Source of the DNA: Magicicada septendecula
Taxonomy: Eukaryota; Arthropoda; Insecta; Hemiptera; Cicadidae
Direction of reading: 5' to 3'
Length of the DNA: 64,000 bases
Assembly (NCBI GenBank): GCA_034769895.1
Contig: JAWRYS010000708.1
Span: 1 to 64,000 of the forward strand
The notes beneath the pieces are model-generated. The model was given only the letters and a program-made list of their open reading frames with translations, had not been told where the DNA came from and made no database searches. Shown in pieces: positions 1 through 9,700 of the stretch. Every line of letters starts with the position of its first letter. Positions within the stretch are counted from its first letter, which is position 1. Made by a program: the position numbers and the translations under genes.

Positions 1-1714
1 TTTTCCCCCAAAAGAGAGCTGCTAATGATAATGGAATGATTCTATCAGTATGTCTACCTATGCCAGATTCCATGTTCCCACGTACTCATGAATGATTACT
101 GCACTAACTGCAGTAATCAAATACTAAATATGCAGAGAAAAGAAAAAGGTAAACAGAATCGTGCTTACCTATAAAATAATACAATGATTTGAAAGCGATC
201 CTTGTGTTTATGAGAAATAAAAAAATAAAAACAGCAAATTTATATACAGGTTAGTTATTTGTAAATGACTTCTTTGAGCTATAAGAACAGATTTTCCCTG
301 TATATAAACTCCAAGGCACATAAATTTAACTACATAAAATATTACTTGAAAAACTCTACTCTAAAAGAGAAGTGTGTGGAGTACTGCCTGCTTTGATTTA
401 CGAACAATAAGAAAAAATAAATCAGTACACAATATTAAAAATTTCACAAATCTTTCAATTTTTAAAAGAATAACTTTATAACATAAATGTCTCCTACCTT
501 ATTTTAAAAGGAAATCCATCCTCCTTTCTTTTTTTGTAGCAAAACACTATTACTCTTTGATTGAAGCCCGGAATATCCATTATTAATTGTCTCTCAATTG
601 ATAACATTGCTAGTGCTGATAATCTGTCTTCTGTCATGGTGTTTCTGAGGAATGTCTTTTAACCTTTTAAATTGATACGTCCCTAGTTGTGGCACCAATT
701 TAACATTGATTTATTTTGCCCTTCGTTGTGGGTGCCAGTTTAACACTCAATTTTTGTGTGCCCCTCGTTGTGGGTGTCATTTTTTTTTTAAAACTCTTAT
801 TGGTTAAATTAATAGTATGAAATTTATGCATTCATTTGTTTACTCAGAAGTGATGAATACTACCTCTTTAATTTAATTGTTGGTGTTCATGAAAACTATT
901 TCAAGTAATAGTGTTGTATAATCCATAAGGTTAATCTTTAATAAATGAAACAGGACACATTTATCAGTCTAACCAACACATTTATTAAATTTATATTAAC
1001 TGTCATTTTTATCAGTTCTTTATGACTTTTAACATATCATTATCATTAATTATTTAAACATAATTTCTACCAATAGACAATTTATATGCTACAATCTCTA
1101 TATCTCAGGGTTCATTTAATTTTGTATCTAAGTATGAATAACGTTTACATCTAATTACTTATCATATTTTACAAAAATACATTTATTCCAAATGGATTCA
1201 TTTTAATATATGAATAAATATTCTTAATTGAAGTGATATATTTATTTTAAAAGGTGCTTAGTTCGCTTTTATATTCGAATCAAATTACTTCGTTTTAATA
1301 TGTAATTCATATGTAAGTTCTTTTAGAAGGACAGACAGGTGTATTATAAAATAGTAATTAGTACATAAAAGTTTTACTGTTGGTACGAATATTCCTGTCT
1401 ACCGTTGAGTAGAGGTAGATTCTCTCCCAGCTTCTTTGAATATAGGATTATTTGGATGAATTATGAATTAAAGTGTGGTTCACTTTCATAGTGATGGATT
1501 GATTAACACTTTTTTAATCACTTCACTTTAACTAAGTCTATCCGGCTTCTTCCGATAATTACATTTGTATAAGTACTGTTCACTAGTTTACAACGGTTAC
1601 TCTCGTTCGTAAATTTACAGTTCGCAAACGACTTATTTCGTTTCAATAGTTTATATCGCTAGTAACACATGATAAGATCCGATTTTGTTTTTACGAGTTA
1701 TAAACTAATAAAAC
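1..1714. other. AT-rich DNA with no recognisable gene
   Basis: No open frame on either strand resembles a known protein. The stretch is strongly AT-rich with many short A and T runs, and apart from the short repeat at 681-780 I see no organised structure in it. Confidence 0.6.
681..780. repeat. Short tandem repeat of ~40 bp, about 2.5 units
   Basis: Three successive units start at about 681, 719 and 761. Each begins with a version of ccctcgttgtgggtgcc; the first two then continue with tttaacat/actcaattt-type sequence. Read on the minus strand, each unit resembles the tggc-rich tract that follows the 5' LTR of some insect retrotransposons. The likeness is short and imperfect, and no LTR is visible beside it, so I call it only a minisatellite. 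Confidence 0.5.
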
Positions 1715-1727
1715 TCTAGTTCTCACT

Positions 1728-2067
1728 AAAATATTTCTCAGGCTTTCACGGCCGGTGTCAGATGAATTGTTCATGATATCTGGGCTGTTTGGCCGTGGTC
1801 CATGGCTTATAACAAAACCAAACGTTTCGGCAACTCCACTGGCTGCCATCATCAGTGGTATAAAAAATCCTGCACGCCGGGTGTTTACGTACAGGCCCAC
1901 AGTACTGTGGTATAGGCATCCACAGTACTGTGGGCCTGTACGTAAACACCCGGCATGCAGGATTTTTTATACCACTGATGATGGCAGCCAGTGGAGCTGC
2001 CAAAACGTTTGGTTTTGTTATAAGCCATGGACCACGGCCAAACAGCCTGGATATCATGAACAATTCA
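1728..2067. mobile_element. Palindromic Penelope-like tail insertion with 13-bp target duplication
   Basis: Two arms of about 149 bp (1762-1910 and 1920-2068) are inverted complements with only a handful of mismatches, separated by a 9-bp loop. The whole insertion is bracketed by the 13-bp direct repeat tctagttctcact at 1715-1727 and 2068-2080. Each arm carries a ctgatga motif, a 6-7-bp stem and a gaaac-type motif, the core pattern of hammerhead ribozymes known from Penelope-like element tails; the left arm, read on the minus strand, has the canonical gccgaaacg. No protein is encoded; the two open frames across the arms are by-products of the symmetry. The element class is inferred from the tail motif and from the target-duplication length shared with the PLE at 14825-15651. 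A fold-back DNA transposon is the alternative. Confidence 0.65.
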
Positions 2068-2080
2068 TCTAGTTCTCACT

Positions 2081-2499
2081 CTTTCAATATTTAACTACGT
2101 TACACAAATTGTTTGTTCATTTTGTCTCTATGAAAATGTAGAATAGATTTCTAAATTTTCACAAACTATTTACTTATGTTAACTTTACAGAAAATTTAAG
2201 TAAACTCTCTGAACTTTCATCGTAGACTCCTGAAAACTTTACAACAGACTCCACGAATTTTTAAGTAAAGACTCTTCGAATTTTAAGTAAAGACTCCCCT
2301 GATCGTGCCTCAGTTCATTGTATATATTCAATACACACAATTCCCCACTAGTTTCCTACATTTCACTCTGCTCCGTTTTAATTGGCCCTTCTTTCATTTC
2401 TTCTAGGAAAATTCACTCCTGGAAACCCGCCTACCTTTAACGCTGTTTTCTGATAGGTCATCTCCGTTCCCTCTTTATTTATTTCTCTTGGTTCAACCC
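2081..2499. other. AT-rich spacer without features
   Basis: Short variants of agtaaagactc and actcc repeat loosely between about 2180 and 2300. No gene or element end is recognisable. Confidence 0.5.
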
Positions 2500-3050
2500 C
2501 CTCTGCCACGGTATGTCTGATTTCAGACTTGTAAATCTTCCTGGCGTTTTTATATGCCATTTAGACAGAACAACCCCTTAGTGTCTTCTAACGTCCAGCT
2601 GCACTGCTAATTAGTTCACTCACCTCTGCTGTAGCTTTCTCGGTGTTGAAATCGTAATTCTCTCTCTGGCGTTTTTCTATGCCAGAACAATCCCTTAGTT
2701 TCTCCAAGTGTCCAGCTGCTCTGTTGATTAGTGCAATCACCTCTGCTGTGGCATTCTTGGTATTTCCTAATTGTACTTCTCTCTAGTGTTTGTCTACGCC
2801 TTTCAGCCAGAACAACTCTTAGTTTCCCTAAGCATCCAGCTGTCCTGTTGATTAGTGGATTCACCTCTGCCGTGGCCTTTTTAGGATTTCATTCATACTT
2901 ATCTCTGATGTTTTCTATGCCTTTCTGCCAGAACAATCCCTTAATTTCTACAAGCTTCCAGCTGCCCTGTTAATTAGTGCATTCACCTCTGTTGTGTCCT
3001 TCTCGGTAATCCTAATCGTACTTCTCTCTGGCATCCAGCTGCACTGTTAG
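2500..3050. repeat. Minisatellite, ~121-bp monomer, about 4.5 copies
   Basis: The landmark ccagctg recurs at 2595, 2712, 2836, 2958 and 3035, giving spacings of 117, 124, 122 and 77 bases, so the last unit is internally shortened. Each unit also holds gttgattagtg-like, cacctctgctgtgg-like and tatgcc...agaacaa segments in the same order. Divergence between units is visible at many positions, so the array is not recent. Open frames across it on both strands have no family resemblance and are not called as genes. Confidence 0.8.
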
Positions 3051-3184
3051 ATTTATGATACATCCATACATCTGCACATCGACGTTAAAGGATATCACAC
3101 TCTTTTGTACTAACTTCCTCTCATAGTTTCTCTCCATACATCAATGTCATTTCAAGCGTGGACAGATGGTTTCCCCCTTTTTTT

Positions 3185-5127
3185 TTAAATTCTTTTGAGA
3201 GTAGAAAAACATCGCTCGGCCTCTGAAGTTGTCATTGGAATTGTAATGATTATTTTTAAAAGTTTCATAGTTTCACTAAAAGTGTTCTCCAGGTTGTTTT
3301 CCATAAAAAACTCTAGTAATGTAACAGCACCATTAACTGATGCAAATTCGTTAGTACTGCAGATTGTTGTTAGTTCATAGCGAAGTTGCTTTGCATTTAA
3401 AAAAGTGTAAATGTTGCAAACCCTTTTCAGAATTTCATCAGGAAAATATTTTTGATAATGGGAAAACTGTTCACTTGAAAACAAAGAAGTTACTTCAAGG
3501 TGCCCAGTGAAAGCAGACCTCTCTTTAGCCTGACATATTATTGTGTCACAGACTTCCTTTGCTTCTGTCTTCAGCTCTGTAATATCAGATCTTTTCCTTT
3601 TGTTGGTGACAGTACTTGATGATCCAACAATTCCATAAATATTTTCATCAATCTTGCTCCTGATATTAGTTATCGTTTCTTCAAAATTTGTGACATACTT
3701 TACAGCACTAATATGGTCAATATCTTTTCATTGAAAATGGCCAAATAAAATGTCAACATGAGGCATGATTTCATGGAAAAGAGAAAGCCAGAATACAAAA
3801 TCCTTACTTGTTAATGTTTTTACATAGCCGTTTGCTTGAGCGATTGTGTTTGTGTTTTTCACTTCCTCTCCTTTAAGAATCAGTTCCATACATTCTATTA
3901 TTTGTTTTCTGTAGAGAAATACAGTATTAACACTACATGACTGAAAGTTCCACCTGGTGGGAACTGATCGAAGTAATCTTCTTTTTACTATTTCATCCAA
4001 CATTTTTGTACGCTGAGGACTGGTAGAGAAAAGTGAACAAATCCTTTGTAAAGTTAAAAAAAAAAAACACGAACACTTCTGTTTGCTGAAGCGGCAAATT
4101 AAGTTCAAACGATGAGCATGGCAATGCACATATTCTGCATTTGGATAGGTATGTTTTACAATAGCTTGTACACCACCAGAGGACCAAGACATTACTGACG
4201 CTCCGTCATATGTTTGTACAATTAATTTGTGGGAAGTTCCAAGTAAGTTGTGTCAAGACAGTTCATCTAACTAGCATGATGCAAGTGACTGAGCATCATG
4301 TTTAGGTGGAGCAATGAAACCCCAAAATCTTTCAACCGGTTTACCTTTTATTATGTACTGATACACTATGACCATTTGAAAAACATTAGCAACATCGTTG
4401 GTCTCATCAGCAATTACAGCCAAATAATCCACTTCTTTTATCTCACTCGTTATTTTTTCATGGCATATTTCTAACATTACATTTAAATGTTCATTTTGAA
4501 TTGTTTTTGAGGTGCCCTTAAATACAGTTGCTTTCTCTAAATGATTTTTCATCGCTGTGTCAAGCTCAGAACTGAAATCAATTAATCATCGAAATACACC
4601 AGGATTTGATGAAGATTCAGTCTCATCAGCAAAGCTAATTCAAAAGCTCCACAGAAGCGGATACAGTTTATTATTATATTTAAGACGTACCGATTATTTT
4701 GTACTCTTTCGTTGTGTAAAACAATGTTTCGTCTATATTTCACTGTCCAGCTGCTGTGCTATATTAATTGTGCCGAAAAGAGCAAACTGTAAAGCATTCT
4801 TTATATGTACACTTGATGCCTGATGTTTTCTTATTCTTTCGGCAAGATGATTAATATCTTTCATTCCGAATTTTGTCCAGGGGTCCTCTCCTCCAAACAA
4901 TAAAGATGAGAAACAAAATAAAGAATTTTTTTCGTCACAACCACATAACCAGTCAGTATTTTCGTAATTTTTATTTTAAATGCTCGATTAAATTGTTGAC
5001 CGCCTGACTTTACAATTTGATTTATTGTTAAGGGAGGTATTGGTCGTCCTAGTCTTTTAATTTCAATTTTTTCCTCCACTGGTCTTTGCAGAAAGGGAAT
5101 TTCTAAAAGGTTCTTAACACTATTCAT
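3185..5127 (-). pseudogene. Broken hAT transposase, TTF-type zinc finger / ZMYM1-like family
   Basis: Read on the minus strand, the pieces of a hAT transposase appear in the right order. Near 5127 is an N-terminal segment with GRPIPPLTINQIV and FNRAF, leading into a Cys-rich TTF-type finger in another frame. At 4271-4552 lies a DUF4371-like block with YLAVIADETNDVANV, whose Asp lies in the catalytic region. At 3728-4192 are HCHAHRLNL and SVPTRWNF. At 3185-3484 is the C-terminal hAT dimerisation signature TSEAERCFSTLKRI. The gene is split by several frameshifts and stops, and homology ends at 3185 just after the dimerisation motif. I could not identify terminal inverted repeats. A partial copy of the same family lies at 51905-53200, extending this family's sequence to about 5510 on the right. 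It is a DNA transposon relic, not a host ZMYM gene, because it is multicopy here and intronless. Confidence 0.85.
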
Positions 5128-5528
5128 TTTAAAATTAAAGAAACACGTTTAAAAGCACACAGAATCACTAACTCCAAAAAGCACAAACACAAAAGCACAC
5201 AGCAGCTCTTAACAAATACAAAAATACTTAACACACAGTTAATTAATAACAGTTAATTGACACGTAATTATTACAATCACAGTTATACAAAATTGTATAA
5301 TTTTATAAAATCACAAACTATAATTTTATAACCTCAAAAGCGAGTACACGTTTACTTTGAACCAACAAACCAACGTAAACATTAAACCTGATACAACGTA
5401 CAAATCAAGAAGGGAATATAGGGCAACTTTGAAGAGTAACGCACGTTCTCCCATATGCTTGTGTAGTAAGCTCTGCCATTTACTCTTCAAGTTGCAAACG
5501 GGCTACAACCACCGAATCGTTCTTAATA

Positions 5529-5666
5529 CAGAGATGGACAACAGTCGGATGTTGCCATATTGACCATCTTTGTTGGTAAAATTCTAAATACAGAGATAGT
5601 CAACTAGTCAACTTCCGGTAAACACTAAGTAAGCACCAAGGAGGGGAGTGTTGTTGTCCATCTCTG
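5529..5666. mobile_element. 138-bp MITE with TA target duplication
   Basis: Inverted ends cagagatggacaaca (from 5529) and its complement (ending 5666) match over about 15 bp and are flanked by TA on both sides (5527-5528 and 5667-5668), as for Tc1/mariner-type insertions. A related cagagatagtcaac occurs internally near 5589. The element carries no gene and would need a transposase in trans. It sits just beyond the 5' side of the hAT relic at 3185-5127. Confidence 0.65.
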
Positions 5667-5723
5667 TAGAAAAGCCCGTCAATTAATTCTGTGCGAGCCT
5701 TGCTGTCTGCGGTGAGCAGAGGC

Positions 5724-8700
5724 CAGGGTTGCCAGGTGTGGGGATTTTTCCCCACAGTGGCGAAATTTGAAGCCTGAAAATCGTAAGTGGGGAAATGGTG
5801 GGGAATTGGTCGCGATTTCAAATAATAAAACATTATTAAATATGTAAAATTATATTTTATGCGCATTTTAATAACCATTCAGTAAAAAATATGTTTTCTT
5901 TTTTCAACATTTTTCAAGCCTCGTTACTATGAATACTGAACCCCTGCTTAGCTTAGGGAACCACCAGCCGGGATCCACCGGCCTCCTTACCATGAATACC
6001 GAACGACTGAACCCCTCCCTAGTTTAGGGAACCACCAGCCAGGATCCACCGGTTTCCTACTCTCTGCGAATGCCTTAGCGATGATTCTTGGAAATACCTT
6101 AGCAAGCTAGTTGCACAACCAACATACTGGGTTTCACAGCATTACACAGTTATTTACTATAGCGCATGCGTAAGTTAGAATTTATTCGTAATTGCTACAG
6201 ATCTTTGTTAGCTGCTTTAGTTGAAGTTGTTACTTACTTTGTTCGGATTGAATGATAAGTGAAATACATTACTATATGTGCTTATCTTAGTGTGTAAACA
6301 GGTGGATAACATACATTTGGCAAAATTTACGGTAACATGAATTCAGTTCATGGTATTCGAAATTTAATACTTTTGTGTTTTGAAAATTGATTTGTGATAG
6401 TGTGTATATATTTTTTCATATAGTTTTATCATGATCAGCAACCCTTCTACCTCTAAAATTATTGAAAGTGACAATGATAGTGATGGATACGCTACTGAAA
6501 ATGAACGAACTTTAGGTAAGAAAACTCTTCCAAAAGCTGTTAAGGCCACAAAAACCGATATCACTCCTAAAATGAAGCGTACATTTATTCACAAATATAG
6601 GAAGGAGTGGGAACAAAATCCAGAATTCAAATCCTGGTTAAACCCCAGCAGTAAGGGGGAAACAAATTTCCATTGCAAAATTTGTGGGGAGGATAGGAAA
6701 GCAGGTATATCTGCTATAAAAAAACATAACTCTTCTGATAAACACATTAAAAATTCCAAATCTGTAAAATCTTCAATATCCCTAATTCCCAAAGTTTTTC
6801 CAAATCCCATAATATGCCTATAGATAAACAAGTTAAGGAGGGGGAGATAAGAATAGCCTCCTTTATATCAGAACATAATATAGCCATTGAGCCAAGTGAT
6901 CATTTAGTTGTACTTATTAAAGCAGTTTGTCCAGATTCCAAAATAAGTAAAAAACTATCGTGTAACCGTACTAAATGTACTGCAATAATAAAAAATGTGA
7001 TAGCCAAAACAGAGTTCGAGGAATTACTTGATGTTATGAGGAACAATAACTTTAGCATTTTGGTAGATGAGTCAACTGATAGGTCATCTAATAAACACTT
7101 AGCAGTAGTTGCAAAGACGTGTTTGAATAATCATGATGTGAGGAGGGATGATTTTTTTATGTCTTTTGCCTGTTGTAGATGGAACTGCCGAGGGCCTTTA
7201 CAAATTGTTAACAGATTTTTTTAATAAACATGCAATTCCTTATAAGTCCAATCTGATAGGATTTGCAGCTGATGGAACAAATACCATGATGGGTCCTAAA
7301 CATTCACTGCAAACTATGTTAAAAGCAGATGTACCCAATATTTTTATTATGAAGTGTGTTTGTCACTCTCTGGCTTTGTGTGCTTCGTATGCTTGTGAGA
7401 AACTACCAGAATCTGTTGAGGATTTAGTTAAGAGTATATATACCTATTTTCAATATAGTCCAAAAAGACAACACGAATTTCAAGCATTCCAAAAATTTGC
7501 AGAAGTTAAAATACATGAGTTGTTAAGGCCCTGCCAAACCAGATGGTTATCTTTACTAGCATGTGTCGAAAGAATTGTTGAACGATATCCAGCATTGCTG
7601 CTATATTTCAAGGGGACTTTTTAATTGATGACAATGCAAAATCCATTTATGAAAAATTAACACCTATAATAAATTATATCTTCTTATCTTGGAGCATTTT
7701 CTCCCAATCTTAACAGATATGAACCTAGAATTTCTGTCAGACAAACCTAAGATTCAATATCTATATAACAGATTTGAAACAGTGTATAGGACAATCTTGG
7801 ATTTTTACATAGATCCAAATTATTCAAGTAAAATGGATGTAACCAAATTGCAGTACAGAAATCCTTCAAATTTTACAAAACTAGAAAACATTTATGTAGG
7901 TGCTAAGTGCACTGTGATTTTGGAAAGCAAAGATTTAAATCTGTCAGATAAAAAAATTTCAGAGTAAACTGCTTAAACTTTTATGTTGAATGTGCCCACC
8001 AGCTTTATACCGGTTTCCTTTTAACAGTAACTATGTGCAAAGCTTAAAACATCTAGAATTTCTAGACAGGAAAAAAATTAAAGACATTCAATCATTAGCT
8101 TCAGCATTTGAGAAAAGTATTAAAATAAATATAGTAGATCTAGATAGGAAATGGAGAGTTCTTAGGAACACAAATATTAACACCGGCACAGATGAAAGTT
8201 TATTAAGCTTTTGGAGAGAAGTTAAAAGTACAAAAAATGTGAATGATATTGAAGTTTTTCCAAATTTAAATAATTTTGTGGCATATATATTTACTCTAGT
8301 AGTGGGTGTGTTGTAAGGATTTTTAGTGACGTTAATATTAACGAAAACAAATCAGGAACAAGTTGGTTTCTGAGACATTGTTTGGCCTGTTGCATACAAA
8401 AAACATTCTAAGCAAACAGAATAAATCCTGTTTTCGATTTTAATATACATAATTCAATGCTGGTAAAACATAACAACTCTATGTATATGAACTAAAAATA
8501 GGTGACTAAATCGTTTTTGTGAATTAAACTGTTAAATACTGTTGTTGGGAAGATGTTAAATATAGTGTAAAGTGTAAATAGTGACTCAAGCCTATAATGG
8601 ACTAAGTGCTTGCAAAGGATTTCAAAAAGTAATGAGGCTGACCTCAGCAGGTGAGAACATTTTCTTTTATCATACTCAAACAAGTTTTTTAATGTTTATA

Positions 8701-8862
8701 TTATTCTTGTAATGGTATTTAGAATATACTGTACTCAGACCCTATAACATGTGACACTTAGCCTAAAGCACATGTACTGTGTGAGTGGGGATTTTTATGT
8801 CAAAGTGGGGAAATTTTGGGTAGCCATGTGGGGAAAGACGACTCATTGACCTGGCAACACTG
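5724..8862 (+). mobile_element. hAT transposon with both ends and an exact 8-bp target duplication
   Basis: The left end starts cagggttgccaggt and the right end is the complement of cagtgttgccaggt: a 14-bp terminal repeat with one mismatch, beginning CAG as in many hAT families. Subterminal regions on both sides are rich in tggggaaa/tttcccca, probably transposase-binding repeats. The flanking octamer gcagaggc occurs exactly at 5716-5723 and at 8863-8870, the 8-bp duplication diagnostic of the hAT superfamily. Total length is 3139 bp, plausible for a complete autonomous hAT. The internal transposase gene (6431-8410) is broken, so this copy could at best be moved by a relative. Confidence 0.92.
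6431..8410 (+). pseudogene. hAT transposase with BED-like finger, frameshifted
   Basis: The reading starts at MISNPSTSK and has a Lys-rich N-terminus, then a zinc-finger-like block FHCKICGEDRK...HNSSDKHI (Cys-x2-Cys...His-x5-His) at about residues 80-105. In the next frame come FSILVDESTDRSSNKHLA and, further on, LIGFAADGTNTMMG (the two acidic catalytic regions), then KCVCHSLALCASYACEKLP and LLRPCQTRWLSL. A degenerate dimerisation region follows near 8290-8410. The frame changes near 6810, 7160, 7625 and 7965, so about four frameshifts separate the blocks and no functional enzyme is encoded. The family resembles transposase-derived proteins annotated as uncharacterised BED-finger proteins in insects. 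It lies entirely within the TIR-bounded element 5724-8862. Confidence 0.85.
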
Positions 8863-8995
8863 GCAGAGGCGTAATTCCAAAAATATATTTCGCTATGAAA
8901 ATAATTTAAAATAATAACTACATGAAACAGATTTTAATTTAGTACATTTTTAAAGGCAAAAAATAAAGATCTGAACTTAAGGCCTTTTATAGAGT

Positions 8996-9700
8996 ATACC
9001 CTACAGGATGTTAAGTAATATGTGGGACACCTCTGGGGGATGGATAGAGGACTTAAAAAGAAGCAAAAAAGTTCATATAAACATATGGTCTATTTCCCAT
9101 AATTTCTTAATTACAGACACTTTGTGGTTATTGCAACTTTGTTTCAGCCTTTTTGTTTTCAAAGCTGTAGCTTAGTTCTACAGGTACTTTTTCTTTTCAA
9201 ATGTTGTTTGTGTTATGAATTGTTAAGTCAAAGCCTTCTGCTTAGTTGCCATGGTAACTAGTAAATAAACAAACCCTCTTGCAATAGAGTACACAAGCAG
9301 TAGTAGAAGCTTCTGTATATTTGTTATTGGACTAGTGTTTAGTGTTTACTGTTCATTCAGTTTGTGGCCAAAATGTATTCTAATCAGCACATGGCGGACA
9401 TGCACCTGATGTATGGACTTGCAAATTGCAATGCGTATGAAGCAAGACGTTTGTATGCTGAAAAATTTCCTAACAGAAATTTACCGAACAGAAAGACCTT
9501 CCAGAGAATACATGAACGTCTTGTGGAGACAAGCTCTTTTGAGAAAAGGTCACCACATTGTGGAAGACCAATTAGTATCAGAACACCTGATTTAGAAGAA
9601 CGAGTACTTCATCATATTGAGGAAAATAATGGTAGCAGTACCAGAGGCATAGCAGGAACTGAGAATGTGAGTCATGTGTTAACTACCCTGTGAGTGTTAT
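8996..9700 (+). mobile_element. 5' fragment of a Tc1/mariner-like element with DUF4817 domain
   Basis: Homology to a known element type is visible only from the coding part (9364-9693). The leader from about 8996 (taccctacaggatgtt onward) has the look of the 5' end of such elements. No matching 3' end or catalytic domain follows; after about 9660 the sequence becomes unrelated AT-rich DNA. I read it as a 3'-truncated or internally deleted copy; the left boundary is approximate. Confidence 0.5.
9364..9693 (+). pseudogene. DUF4817 N-terminal DNA-binding fragment of a transposase
   Basis: The 109-codon frame begins near ATG 9364-9373 and contains MADMHLMYGLANCNAYEARR, RLYAEKFPNRNLP, FQRIHERLVETSSF and GRPISIRTPDLEERVLHHIE. 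This is the helix-turn-helix DUF4817 pattern found at the N-terminus of many arthropod transposases, where it would bind the element ends. The second helix-turn-helix and the entire DDE catalytic domain are missing: recognisable sequence stops at about residue 98 (STRGIAGTENVSHV) and a stop follows shortly. The fragment is therefore inactive. A captured host DNA-binding gene is much less likely, given the truncated context and absence of introns or a promoter signature. Confidence 0.75.

Noticed and set aside
1755-2072. Nearly identical ~100-residue open frames on both strands
   Set aside because: The similarity follows from the palindrome; there is no protein family match and the frames end with the arms.
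3185-5127. Calling the region a host ZMYM or repressor-like gene
   Set aside because: Intronless, broken and present in a second partial copy in the same window, which fits a transposon relic.
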